From positions 558,001 to 622,000 of the forward strand of contig NZ_CP100128.1 in the NCBI RefSeq assembly GCF_024207115.1: 64,000 nucleotides of DNA, read 5' to 3'. The position numbers and the translations under genes were made by a program. The notes beneath the pieces are model-generated. The model had not been told where the DNA came from. It worked only from the letters and a program-made list of their open reading frames with translations, and did not search any database. Positions 46,603 through 55,139 of the stretch are shown here, one piece after another (positions within the stretch are counted from its first letter, which is position 1; each line of letters begins with the position of its first letter). The DNA is from Chromobacterium sp. IIBBL 290-4 (GTDB lineage: Bacteria > Pseudomonadota > Gammaproteobacteria > Burkholderiales > Chromobacteriaceae).

Positions 46603-46784
46603 AAGCCCACCCCCTGCAGGCTCAGAACCTGCAGTTGCAAGTGGACAGGCCCCAGCCGCGCCATCAGCGCGATGCCCTCGCTCCCCACTTTGCCGCTAAA
46701 CGCCATACTGCCGCTCATCAGCGCCAAGACCACCAGCGCCGGAACCAGCGCCAGGGACGCGCCCATCAGGAATCTGCCCATCAT
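46599..46784 (-). CDS. 61-residue hydrophobic protein, first gene of the sigma-54 operon
   Basis: The start at 46784 is chosen because GGAG lies seven bases upstream and because the sigma-54 promoter (46820-46835) would start RNA near 46809, so an ATG at 46823 would not be transcribed. The product begins MMGRFLM, continues with a hydrophobic helix (GASLALVPALVVLALMSG) and ends with an amphipathic part, LMARLGPVHLQLQVLSLQG. It could be a small membrane protein, or a secreted peptide whose first half is a signal sequence. Its stop overlaps the adaptor start as GTGA. I know no family for it. Confidence 0.65.
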   Translation of the reverse strand: MMGRFLMGASLALVPALVVLALMSGSMAFSGKVGSEGIALMARLGPVHLQLQVLSLQGVGL

Positions 46785-46819
46785 ATTCATGCTCCGCATT
46801 GTGTTCCCCATCTGATTTA

Positions 46820-46835
46820 GCAAACACCATGCCAG
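46820..46835 (-). promoter_or_regulatory. sigma-54 promoter of the ABC exporter operon
   Basis: On the minus strand the sequence is TGGCATGGTGTTTGCT, which fits TGGCAYG-N4-TTGCW at each conserved base, with GG at -24 and GC at -12 and correct spacing. Transcription would begin near 46809 and run into the small gene at 46784 and on to the adaptor, ATPase and permeases. Confidence 0.85.
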
Positions 46836-46883
46836 ATTTATTCTTCATAAAAATCAATAAACTAGACAGAAACCATCGCCAAA

Positions 46884-46925
46884 CTGTCCGCAAGCGGACA
46901 GCGGACAGTGTTCGAAACCGGACAG
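46884..46925. promoter_or_regulatory. CGGACAG repeat cluster, probable activator binding sites
   Basis: CTGTCCGCAAGCGGACAG (46884-46901) is a perfect inverted repeat. Two further direct copies of CGGACAG follow (46902-46908 and 46919-46925). The cluster lies 50-90 bases upstream of the sigma-54 promoter and about 80 bases before the NtrC-type regulator gene, the usual place for enhancer sites of a sigma-54 activator. Binding by the regulator encoded at 47004 is inference. Confidence 0.65.
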
Positions 46926-47003
46926 TTGCGCCATGACAAACAGCTTGCCAAAGCACCGATGAGACCGCACCATCCCGTGGTCCTTGAAATGAATGCCGTC
47001 GCC

Positions 47004-48338
47004 ATGAATCGACCCCGCCTGCTGCTGATTGAAGACGACGCCGATGTCGCCCTCGCCGCCCGTTTGCTGCTGCGCAAACTGAATGCGGACTGCGTCCACC
47101 TGCCCCACCCCAGCCTGCTGGATGATTATTTGGCGGCGGGCGCGCCCGATGTCGTGCTGCTGGACATGAATTACACCCCCGGCGCCATCTCCGGCGAGGA
47201 AGGCATGGCGGTGCTGCGGCGGCTGCGCGCGCTGCCTCGGCCGCCGCAGATTTTCGTGCTCACCGCCTACGCCGACGTCCCGCTGGCGGTGGCGGCGTTG
47301 AAGCAAGGCGCCAGCGACTTCATCACCAAGCCCTGGGATAATCAAAAGCTGTTCCAGACCGTGGATCAGGCTTTGCGCCTTGCCACCCGCGGCATGGAAG
47401 GCATGCCGGAAGGCGAATTGCTGGGCCAATCGCGCGCCATGCAAGCGTTGCGGGCCATGATCGCCAACGTGGGCCCGACCGAGGCCAATGTGCTGATCCT
47501 CGGCGAGAACGGCGTGGGCAAAGAGCTGGTGGCGCGCGCCCTCCATCTCGCCTCCCTGCGCCAAGACGGGCCGTTTCAGAGCGTGGACATGGGCGCGCTG
47601 CCGGAATCCACTTTCGACAGCGAATTGTTCGGCCATCGCAAAGGGGCTTTCACCGACGCGCGCAGCGACCGCGAAGGCCGCTTCCAGGCCGCCGCCAGCG
47701 GCACGCTGTTTCTGGATGAAATCGGCAATCTGCCCTTGGCCAACCAGGCCAAATTGCTGACGGCGCTGGAGCGCCGCCAAATCACGCCGTTGGGCGCCGA
47801 CCGGCCGCTGGACTTGAACGTGCGCGTGCTCAGCGCCACCAATCTGGAAGAAGAAAAGCTGCACGATCCGCAGCATTTCCGCCGCGACTTGCTGTTCCGC
47901 CTCAACACCATCGTGCTGCGCGTGCCGCCGCTGCGCGCGCGCAGCGACGATATCCTGCCGCTGGCTCGGCACTATCTGCGGCTCTATGCCGAACAATACC
48001 GCCGTCCCCTGCGCGAGCTGACGGACCTGGCAGCCGACGCCCTGCTTAGCCATGGCTGGCCCGGCAATGTGCGCGCCTTGCGCCACGCCTGCGAGCGGGC
48101 GGTGATCCTGTCCAGCCAGGAGCGATACCAGGCCGATGATTTCGACCTCTCCAGTCCAGCTCGCCCGCTCCCGTCCGCGGCTGCGGCGCTGAGCAGCGCG
48201 CTCAATCTGGAGCAGCAGGAGAAGCAAGCCATCACCCAGGCCCTGCAGCAATTCGCCGGCAATGTCAGCCATGCGGCCAAGCAATTGGGGCTCTCCCGCG
48301 CCGCGCTCTATCGACGGATGGAAAAACATGGTCTCTGA
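47004..48338 (+). CDS. NtrC-family sigma-54 response regulator
   Basis: The protein has 444 residues from ATG 47004 (MNRPRLLLIEDDAD); ATGs at 46989 and 46908 are in frame but look outside the domain. The receiver has D54 in VVLLDMNYTPG as phosphorylation site. The AAA+ domain has Walker A GENGVGKE (167-174), GAFTDA (214-219) in place of the usual GAFTGA sigma-54 contact loop, Walker B GTLFLDEIG and RRDLLFRLN. The end is a Fis-type HTH (FAGNVSHAAKQLGLSRAALY). It overlaps the kinase gene by 11 bases and is divergent from the sigma-54 operon it presumably activates. Confidence 0.92.
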   Translation: MNRPRLLLIEDDADVALAARLLLRKLNADCVHLPHPSLLDDYLAAGAPDVVLLDMNYTPGAISGEEGMAVLRRLRALPRPPQIFVLTAYADVPLAVAALKQGASDFITKPWDNQKLFQTVDQALRLATRGMEGMPEGELLGQSRAMQALRAMIANVGPTEANVLILGENGVGKELVARALHLASLRQDGPFQSVDMGALPESTFDSELFGHRKGAFTDARSDREGRFQAAASGTLFLDEIGNLPLANQAKLLTALERRQITPLGADRPLDLNVRVLSATNLEEEKLHDPQHFRRDLLFRLNTIVLRVPPLRARSDDILPLARHYLRLYAEQYRRPLRELTDLAADALLSHGWPGNVRALRHACERAVILSSQERYQADDFDLSSPARPLPSAAAALSSALNLEQQEKQAITQALQQFAGNVSHAAKQLGLSRAALYRRMEKHGL

Positions 48339-49545
48339 AGCCGCGCGCTGGAAAAGCCTGGTCTTGTCGTCATCGCTGAGCTTGATCGCGCTGGGCGGCG
48401 CGGCGGTTTACGCGGTCGATTCGCCGCGGCTGGAGGTAGTCGTCGCGCTGGCCGCGGCGACGCTTTTGGCCTGGCAATGGCGCGCCATGGGACATGGCTG
48501 GCGAGCGGCAAGCCTTCAGGGACAAACGCAAGACGCGCCCATGCCGCCGGAGCTTGCGCTCTCGCCCGCCCAGATCGAAAACATCAGGCTGGAACACGCT
48601 CCCGTCGCGCTGTTCCGGCTCGCCGCCGATCATGCAGAACCCTTGAACGCCCGCGCCCGGCGCCTGGTCGCGCCCGGCTACGCCAGCAGCCCGGCGGCGC
48701 TATACCAGCAGCTGCTGAGCCATCAGGGCGAGCGGCGCTGGATACGCTTTGAAACCGAACGCGGCGTGGAGCGCGCGCTGGTGTCCTGCAGCCGCCTGGG
48801 TTTGGGCGCGCAACAGGAGCGCCTGCTGGCGCTGCTGCCATTGGAGAACGAGCTGGAAGCCGAAACGCTGCGCGCCTGGCAACAGCTGGTGCATGTGCTG
48901 ACGCATGAGATCATGAATTCGCTGACTCCGGTCGCTTCTTTATCGCGCAGCGCCAGCGAGTTGCTCGACGACAACGATGCCAGCCTGCCGGAATCGCTGC
49001 GCCAGGAGCTGGAGCTGACTTTCCATACCATCAGCCGCCGCGCCGACAGCCTGGCCGACTTTGTCTCCAGCTATCGCAGCCTGTCGTCGGCGCCGGAGCC
49101 GAAACCGGAAATCGTGGCCATCAGCCAACTATTCGAGCGCTTGCACGCGCTGACCGCTCCCGCCTGGCGCGCGCGCGGCGGCGAGGCGGTTTTCCATGCC
49201 GAATCCCCGTCGCTGGAATTGCGCGCCGATGGCGGTCAGCTGGAGCAGGCGCTGATCAATCTGATCAAAAACGCTTTTGAAGCGACCGCCCATCAGCCCC
49301 GCGCCCGCCTGGAGGTGAATGCGACGCTGGCGCGCGGCGGCAGGCTTAGGCTGGAAGTCGCCGATAACGGCCCAGGCGTGCCGGATGAATTGATCGAGCA
49401 GATCTTCACCCCCTTTTACTCCACCAAGGCCAAAGGGCGCGGCATCGGCCTCGCCCTGGTGCGGCAACTGGTCAACAGCAACGGCGGCACCGTCCGTTAT
49501 GCCCGCAAGCTTAACGGCGGCGCCAGATTGATTTTGACATTCTGA
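48328..49545 (+). CDS. membrane histidine kinase, partner of the NtrC-type regulator
   Basis: The protein has 405 residues from ATG 48328, inside the regulator gene end. Two membrane helices (about 10-27 and 35-50) leave a very short periplasmic loop, so the signal is probably sensed in or near the membrane. A PAS-like region (about 85-180) leads to the DHp helix with H193 in THEIMNSLTPV, and a catalytic domain with INLIKNAFEA (N box), VADNGPGVP (G1) and GRGIGLALVRQL (G2). A short-loop kinase, an NtrC regulator and a MacB-like exporter are the composition of an envelope-stress or peptide-sensing circuit; this is inference. Confidence 0.93.
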   Translation: MVSEAARWKSLVLSSSLSLIALGGAAVYAVDSPRLEVVVALAAATLLAWQWRAMGHGWRAASLQGQTQDAPMPPELALSPAQIENIRLEHAPVALFRLAADHAEPLNARARRLVAPGYASSPAALYQQLLSHQGERRWIRFETERGVERALVSCSRLGLGAQQERLLALLPLENELEAETLRAWQQLVHVLTHEIMNSLTPVASLSRSASELLDDNDASLPESLRQELELTFHTISRRADSLADFVSSYRSLSSAPEPKPEIVAISQLFERLHALTAPAWRARGGEAVFHAESPSLELRADGGQLEQALINLIKNAFEATAHQPRARLEVNATLARGGRLRLEVADNGPGVPDELIEQIFTPFYSTKAKGRGIGLALVRQLVNSNGGTVRYARKLNGGARLILTF

Positions 49546-49663
49546 TTGAAGCGATATTACTCATTAGAATTAGCGTTTTAATTTTTATTAATTAAAAACA
49601 TATGACATAGAGTTATCCTGTGCTTTCCCCTATCCAAGGACAGCGCAAGCTGTTTGATGAAAC

Positions 49664-52348
49664 GTGAAAACACAACTCGCCCTGCGCCAGACCGTGCTGG
49701 CATTGGCGCTTGCCGGCATCGCCCATCCGGCGAGCGCCTCCGACGCCCCGCAACCCGACTCCCTGGAGCAAGTCACCATCACCGGCTCGCGCATCGCCCG
49801 CTCCGCCAAGGAAGGGCCGACCAGCGTCACCGTGATCAGCGGCGCCGATATCGAAAAACAAGGCTATTCCAATGTCTACGATGCGCTGAACAATCTGACC
49901 CAGAACACCGGTTTCACTCAAGGCGCCGACTTCGGCAACACCTTCACCCCCGCCGCCAATGCCATCAGCCTGCGCGGCCTGGGGCCCAATCACACGCTGA
50001 CACTGATCAACGGCCGCCGCATGGCCGACTATCCGATGGCGTATGAAGGCCAGGTCAACTTCGTCAATCTGGCAGACATTCCATCCGCCTTGATAGATCG
50101 CATCGAGATCCTCAACGGCGGCGCGTCCGCGGTTTACGGTTCCGACGCCATCGCCGGCGTGGTCAACATCATTTTGAAGAAGCGGGTCGAAGGCACCAAT
50201 CTCAATGTCAAAGTGGGCAGCGCCGAGCATCATGGCGGCGAAAACGCCCGGCTACAGCTGACCGGCGGGACCAGCAATGATCAATTGAGCCTGATCTACG
50301 GCCTGGAGCTGAGCACGCGCAATCCCATATGGGCCCGCCAGCGCGGCTTCATGTCCAGTTCGACCCAATTAGGCGAAGCGCCCTCGGTATTCCTCAAACG
50401 CGGCATCGCCGGCGGCGGCACGCTGGATGCCAGCAGCGCCTGCGGCAACTTTGCCGGGATGTTCGCCGGAGATGTTCGAACCGTAGGCAGCAGCCAATCC
50501 GGCTATTGCGCCACCGGCCTGCTCAAACCGTCCTACTGGACGCTGCAAACCGGCCAAGACACGCGCAACGGCTTCCTCAGCCTCAACTATCAGCTCAATT
50601 CGCACGTCGAGCTGTTCAGCGACGCCATGCTGGGGCTCAAACATACCGAAAACAATACCCGCGGACCGCGCTGGGCCGCAGCCGCCGCCCAGAGCGGTTA
50701 TTTCTACAATCAGACCTCCGGCCAAAATGAAACCTGGGCCAAGAGCTTCGCGCCGGAAGAGCTGGGCGGCGCCAGCAACTTCAACCGCAAGTGGGATGAC
50801 CTGGCCGCCAATCTGACCTTTGGCGCCAGAGGCGATCTGAGCGGCAGCTGGAACTACGAGCTGGCTTACAACGCCTCGCTATACACCAGCAAGACCACCA
50901 CGCCCTTGCTGCTCAGCAGCGCCGACAACTATTTCCTGGGGCCGCTGCTTGGCACCACCAGCAAGGGCGCGCCCATCTACGCGCCCAATCTGGACCATTT
51001 CTACAATCCCTTGACGCCGGCGCAATCCGCCAGCCTGATCGGCACCGCGACGGGCCAGAACAAATCCTGGCTGCAAGTTTTGAGCCTCAGCGCCAACGGC
51101 GAAGCGTTTCAATTGCCGGCAGGCCCGGCCAAGCTGGCAGGCCTGCTGGAATGGGGCAGCCAGGGCTTCAGCAACAATCCGGACCAACGGCTGAATCAAG
51201 GCGTGTTCTACAACCCCAGCCCAGCCATCAACGCCAGCGGCTCCCGCGCGCGCGATGCGATAGGCGCGGAGCTGCTGCTGCCTCTAGCCAAGCCACTCAA
51301 TCTGACCTTGTCCGGCCGTTATGACCGTTATGAAACCGCCAGCAATAGCGAAGGCAAACTCACCTACGGCGCCGGCCTGGAGTATCGTCCGATCAGCAGC
51401 CTGCTGATCCGCAGCAACTACGCCACCAGCTTCCGCGCGCCGGACATGAGCTATTTGTTCCAGACCCAGACGCGCGGCTACTATTCGTCCAGCACCGACT
51501 ACTGGCGCTGCGCCCAGGCGGGCCAGGCCTTGGCCAATTGCGATTACGCCGGCGTTTCTCCTGGGTTCAATTATGTCAGCAACGGCAACGGCACCCTGAA
51601 GCCGGAGAGCGGGAAATCCTATGGCCTGGGCTTTGTCTGGTCGCCCAGCAAGGACGCCGACATCTCCATCGACTATTGGAACATCGCCATCAACGATCTG
51701 GTAACCACACTGGATGGAGACAAATTGCTGAAGGATGAGGCGTCTTGCCGCAGCGGCAGCTACGACATCAATTCGGCGCTGTGCCAGGATGCGCTCCGCC
51801 GCATCGTGCGCTATCCGGTCAATGCCTTGGTCAATCCGGGCGGCATCAACTACATCATCGTCAATCCGATCAATGCCGCCAGCGAACGAACCAGCGGCAT
51901 CGACCTGAGCGGCAAGCTGCAGGTCCGCACGGAAAACTTCGGCAAGTTCACTTTCCGGGCCGCCTACACCAAGGTGCTGACGCATACCTATCAGCAATTC
52001 GCCAACGATCCGGCGCAAAACGAGCTGACCGACATGGGCAATAGCGATTGGCCGGACAAACTGTCGCTGACGACCGATTGGAACATCGGCAACTGGTCCA
52101 GCACCTTGCAGCTGACCCGCTACGGCAAGATCCCCAACGCGGCCGGGACAGGCTATCTCACCCCCTCGGTATTGGCGAACGCGAGCGTGACTTATCAGTG
52201 GAGCAAGCAAACTTCGCTGGGACTGATCGTCAACAACCTGCAGGACTTCATCAAGAAGGATTACAGCGGCGGCTGGGGATACTATCCAACCGGCAGCTAT
52301 TCGCCCTATGGCCGCCAAGCCTGGCTGGAGCTGAATCACAAGTTCTGA
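49664..52348 (+). CDS. TonB-dependent outer-membrane receptor
   Basis: The protein has 894 residues; the start is GTG 49664. A signal peptide ends at SASA, followed by a TonB-box-like EQVTITGSRI, a plug domain (about 45-160; ISLRGLGPNHTLTLINGRR, EILNGGASAVYGSDAIAGVV) and a 22-strand barrel that ends in LNHKF. Two Cys pairs lie in surface loops. The pattern is that of the GSRI-type receptors without a FpvA-like signalling domain, which often import polysaccharides, peptides or siderophores; no substrate gene lies near. The upstream 118 bases are AT-rich. It lies within the tRNA-flanked block, 119 bases after the kinase. Confidence 0.92.
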   Translation: MKTQLALRQTVLALALAGIAHPASASDAPQPDSLEQVTITGSRIARSAKEGPTSVTVISGADIEKQGYSNVYDALNNLTQNTGFTQGADFGNTFTPAANAISLRGLGPNHTLTLINGRRMADYPMAYEGQVNFVNLADIPSALIDRIEILNGGASAVYGSDAIAGVVNIILKKRVEGTNLNVKVGSAEHHGGENARLQLTGGTSNDQLSLIYGLELSTRNPIWARQRGFMSSSTQLGEAPSVFLKRGIAGGGTLDASSACGNFAGMFAGDVRTVGSSQSGYCATGLLKPSYWTLQTGQDTRNGFLSLNYQLNSHVELFSDAMLGLKHTENNTRGPRWAAAAAQSGYFYNQTSGQNETWAKSFAPEELGGASNFNRKWDDLAANLTFGARGDLSGSWNYELAYNASLYTSKTTTPLLLSSADNYFLGPLLGTTSKGAPIYAPNLDHFYNPLTPAQSASLIGTATGQNKSWLQVLSLSANGEAFQLPAGPAKLAGLLEWGSQGFSNNPDQRLNQGVFYNPSPAINASGSRARDAIGAELLLPLAKPLNLTLSGRYDRYETASNSEGKLTYGAGLEYRPISSLLIRSNYATSFRAPDMSYLFQTQTRGYYSSSTDYWRCAQAGQALANCDYAGVSPGFNYVSNGNGTLKPESGKSYGLGFVWSPSKDADISIDYWNIAINDLVTTLDGDKLLKDEASCRSGSYDINSALCQDALRRIVRYPVNALVNPGGINYIIVNPINAASERTSGIDLSGKLQVRTENFGKFTFRAAYTKVLTHTYQQFANDPAQNELTDMGNSDWPDKLSLTTDWNIGNWSSTLQLTRYGKIPNAAGTGYLTPSVLANASVTYQWSKQTSLGLIVNNLQDFIKKDYSGGWGYYPTGSYSPYGRQAWLELNHKF

Positions 52349-52371
52349 ACCGGAGAGAGGCGAGCGCGCGG

Positions 52372-52399
52372 CGGGATGTCGAAAGACATCCCGTTTTTT
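52372..52399 (+). terminator. rho-independent terminator of the TonB receptor gene
   Basis: CGGGATGTC (52372-52380), loop GAAA, GACATCCCG (52385-52393) and TTTTTT follow 24 bases after the stop codon. Confidence 0.92.
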
Positions 52400-52457
52400 A
52401 TATCGAGAGAGGCATCCGCGAAGGCGGGAAGAGATATTACAGACAGATGAAATGCGA

Positions 52458-52485
52458 AAAGCCCAGCATTTTCATGCTGGGCTTT
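52458..52485 (-). terminator. rho-independent terminator of the minus-strand tRNA cluster
   Basis: AAAGCCCAGCAT (52458-52469) and ATGCTGGGCTTT (52474-52485) form a 12-bp stem; on the minus strand T residues follow. Its stem resembles that of the plus-strand cluster. Confidence 0.88.
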
Positions 52486-52496
52486 CGCTTGAATCC

Positions 52497-52571
52497 TGGC
52501 GTCCCCACGGGGAATCGAACCCCGGCTACCGCCGTGAAAGGGCGGTGTTCTAACCGCTAAACTATAGGGAC
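52497..52571 (-). tRNA. tRNA-Glu (TTC), third copy
   Basis: 75 bases with CCA, matching the two copies on the plus strand. It is the last gene of a Ser-Arg-Glu operon. Confidence 0.97.
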
Positions 52572-52575
52572 GTCT

Positions 52576-52652
52576 TGGTGCACCCGGAGCGATTCGAACG
52601 CCCGACCCTCTGGTTCGTAGCCAGATACTCTATCCAACTGAGCTACGGGTGC
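52576..52652 (-). tRNA. tRNA-Arg (ACG), third copy
   Basis: 77 bases with CCA, matching the copies at 39280 and 39444. Four bases separate it from tRNA-Glu. Confidence 0.97.
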
Positions 52653-52658
52653 AGTTTC

Positions 52659-52752
52659 TGGCGGAGAAAGAGGGATTCGAACCCTCGATACAGGTTTAAG
52701 CCCGTATGCTTCCTTAGCAGGGAAGTGCCTTCGACCTCTCGGCCATTTCTCC
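52659..52752 (-). tRNA. tRNA-Ser (GCT)
   Basis: 94 bases with CCA, including the long variable arm of a class II tRNA. Acceptor GGAGAAA pairs with TTTCTCC; anticodon stem CTTCC/GGAAG encloses the loop with GCT, decoding AGU/AGC. Confidence 0.96.
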
Positions 52753-52766
52753 GTTCAGAGAGCGCC

Positions 52767-52795
52767 ATATTAACTATAGGTCCGCCCTCTGTCAA
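52767..52795 (-). promoter_or_regulatory. strong sigma-70 promoter of the Ser-Arg-Glu tRNA cluster
   Basis: TTGACA (minus, 52795-52790) and TAATAT (52772-52767) with a 17-base spacer, 15 bases before tRNA-Ser. Hexamers and spacing match the other tRNA promoter at 39214. Confidence 0.85.
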
Positions 52796-52814
52796 CAGCT
52801 GAATGTAAAAATAT

Positions 52815-54041
52815 TTACGCCGGCTGGTCCAAACCGAAAACCTTATGCAAAACGCGGACCGCCAGCTCCAGGTATTTCTCGTCCACCAGCACCGATACCT
52901 TGATCTCGGAAGTGGAGATCATCTGGATATTGATGCCCTCTTCCGCCAGGGTGCGGAACATGGTGGAGGCGATGCCGCAATGCGAACGCATGCCCACGCC
53001 GACGATGGAGATCTTGGCGACCTTGTCGTCGGCGTCGATCTTGGCGGCGCCGATATGGGTCTGCACTTCGCGCAGGATGGACAGCGCGCGTTGGAACTCG
53101 CCGCGCGGCACCGTGAAGGAGAAATCGGTGGTGCCGTTTTCGCCGACGTTCTGGATGATCATGTCGACTTCGATATTGGCGTCGGCGATCGGTCCCAGAA
53201 TCTGATAGGCGATGCCCGGCTTGTCCGGCACGCCCTTGACATTGATGCGGGCTTCGTTGCGATCGAACGCGATGCCTGCCACTACCGCCTTTTCCATGCT
53301 CTCATCTTCCTCAAACGTAATCAGGGTGCCCTCGCCTTCGTCTTCGAAGCTGGAGAGCACGCGCAAGCGAACCTTGTATTTGCCGGCGAATTCCACCGAG
53401 CGGATCTGCAATACCTTGGAGCCGAGCGAAGCCATCTCGATCATTTCCTCGAAGGTCACCGTCTTCAGGCGGCGCGCCTCCGGCACCACGCGCGGATCGG
53501 TGGTGTACACGCCGTCCACGTCGGTATATATCTGGCACTCATCCGCCTGCAGCGCGGCGGCCAAAGCCACCGCCGAGGTATCCGAACCGCCGCGGCCCAG
53601 CGTCGTGATGCTGCCCTCCTCGTCCACGCCCTGGAAGCCGGCCACGATGACGACGCGCCCCTCTTTCAGGTCGCCGCGCATCACTTGCTCGTCGATGGAC
53701 TGGATGCGGGCCTTGGTATGGGCCTGATCGGTCACCACCTTCACCTGCCAGCCGCAATAGCTCTTGGCCGGCACGCCGATTTCCTTCAACGCCATGGCCA
53801 GCAGGCCGATGGTGACTTGTTCGCCGGTGGAGATCACCACGTCCAGCTCGCGCGGATCGGGATAGTCCTGGATGTCCTTGGCCAGCGCGATCAGACGGTT
53901 GGTTTCGCCGCTCATCGCGGAAACCACCACCACCACATCATGCCCCTGGGCTTTCCACTTGGCGACGCGGCGGGCCACATTCTTGATGCGCTCGGTCGTC
54001 CCAACCGAGGTGCCGCCGTACTTCTGTACGATGAGTGCCAT
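52815..54041 (-). CDS. lysC: aspartate kinase
   Basis: A protein of 408 residues starting MALIVQKYGGTSVG at 54041 (AAGAAG upstream); an ATG six codons earlier is less typical. It phosphorylates aspartate, the first step to lysine, methionine, threonine and diaminopimelate. KYGGTSVG, SAMSGETNRL and TLGRGGSDTSAVALAAALQ-type motifs build the kinase domain (to about 260). Two ACT domains follow (IAFDRNEARINVKGVPDKPG and KISIVGVGMRSHCGIASTMF), consistent with feedback control by lysine or threonine. No terminator is seen between its stop and the tRNA promoter 20 bases downstream. Confidence 0.97.
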   Translation of the reverse strand: MALIVQKYGGTSVGTTERIKNVARRVAKWKAQGHDVVVVVSAMSGETNRLIALAKDIQDYPDPRELDVVISTGEQVTIGLLAMALKEIGVPAKSYCGWQVKVVTDQAHTKARIQSIDEQVMRGDLKEGRVVIVAGFQGVDEEGSITTLGRGGSDTSAVALAAALQADECQIYTDVDGVYTTDPRVVPEARRLKTVTFEEMIEMASLGSKVLQIRSVEFAGKYKVRLRVLSSFEDEGEGTLITFEEDESMEKAVVAGIAFDRNEARINVKGVPDKPGIAYQILGPIADANIEVDMIIQNVGENGTTDFSFTVPRGEFQRALSILREVQTHIGAAKIDADDKVAKISIVGVGMRSHCGIASTMFRTLAEEGINIQMISTSEIKVSVLVDEKYLELAVRVLHKVFGLDQPA

Positions 54042-54257
54042 ACGTGCTTCTTGTTTCAAAATGGTTGAAATGTCGAACTTCGATTCTGACCACAGTTCCC
54101 CCGGAAATGCAAGACTGAAATCAAGCTTCTATCGTTGCGCCGCGGCGCAAGGACTGCGCTCGACGCTTTGCGGGCCGGAATGGGCCGCCTGTTTGCATCC
54201 CCTGCTGGCAAGGGCTACAAAAAAGTAGAGATTACGCACCCGACGACAGGATTCTGC

Positions 54258-55121
54258 ATGACGGCCCCTGTTCAACCCTGGCGCTGGATCCGGCTGGAAA
54301 TCGGCCTGATCGCAAACGGGGGTATCCAGTACGCGCTATTCATCAACCACCCTTTGTTCTGGCCTGCGCTGGGCCTGACCAGCCTTTTGTGGCTGCTCCT
54401 GATGCTGTGGCCGGTGGCCGCGCCGGCGGCTGCGGCCGATAATTCAAGTCAAGACGCGGACAAGCACGTGCTTTACTGGCGCAGCGTCGCCAACCATGTC
54501 TGCGCGCTGCTGCCCCTGTGGGCCGGCCACATCGCGCTGAGCCGGGAACAGATAGACGAGGCGGCGGCCCAGCTCACCGAGCGCTTCGAAGGCATGCTGC
54601 GCCAGATTGAAAACGGAGAGGACGCGGCGCCTGAAGCGCCCTCGGCCTCGACTCCGCCCCTGCCGCCGTCCAACGCGCTGGAGAGCTTGCGCCAGCTCAG
54701 CCTGTCCTGGTCGGAAGCGCTGGGCGGGCTTCATGAGCTGGACAAGCCGGCCATCGCCGAACACGCGCAATCGCTATTGCGCGAATTGGCCGCGCTCGAG
54801 CACGCGCTGTCCAGCGGACAGGGCGGCCATGCCTTGCAGCAGAGCCTCGAATTCCGGACCTCCATCGAACAGGTGCTGTTTTATCTGCAGTTTCAAGACC
54901 GGGTAAACCAGATCCTGTCGCATGTGCAAAATGATATCTGGCAACTGGAGGCCACCTTGCATGACGCGCTGCACAGCGAAGGCCCGCTGCCGGAACCGCC
55001 GGATACCGAAAGCTGGCTGAACTCGCTGAAAAGCAGCTACACCACCCATGAACAACGCGCTTTGCACAACAGGGAAGAAAATAGCCGTACGCCCGGGCAA
55101 AGCGACATTACCTTCTTTTGA
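54258..55121 (+). CDS. membrane protein of a chemotaxis cluster with CheZ-like motif
   Basis: The protein has 287 residues from ATG 54258 (AGGA six bases upstream). Two membrane helices lie at about 14-28 and 35-60; the rest is cytoplasmic and helical. A segment near 220-245, LFYLQFQDRVNQILSHVQND, resembles the core of CheZ-type proteins (QxxDxxxQ phosphatase motif region), so it may dephosphorylate the CheY encoded 18 bases downstream. Pro/Ala-rich and acidic stretches separate the helices. It is the first gene of the chemotaxis operon. The phosphatase role is inference. Confidence 0.72.
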   Translation: MTAPVQPWRWIRLEIGLIANGGIQYALFINHPLFWPALGLTSLLWLLLMLWPVAAPAAAADNSSQDADKHVLYWRSVANHVCALLPLWAGHIALSREQIDEAAAQLTERFEGMLRQIENGEDAAPEAPSASTPPLPPSNALESLRQLSLSWSEALGGLHELDKPAIAEHAQSLLRELAALEHALSSGQGGHALQQSLEFRTSIEQVLFYLQFQDRVNQILSHVQNDIWQLEATLHDALHSEGPLPEPPDTESWLNSLKSSYTTHEQRALHNREENSRTPGQSDITFF

Positions 55122-55139
55122 ATACCGGGGAAGCATCGA

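Noticed and set aside
54220..54246. Sigma-28-like promoter (AAAA-N15-CCCGACGA) before the chemotaxis operon
   Set aside because: Only 5 of 8 bases fit the -10, and RNA would start after the ribosome site of the first gene.
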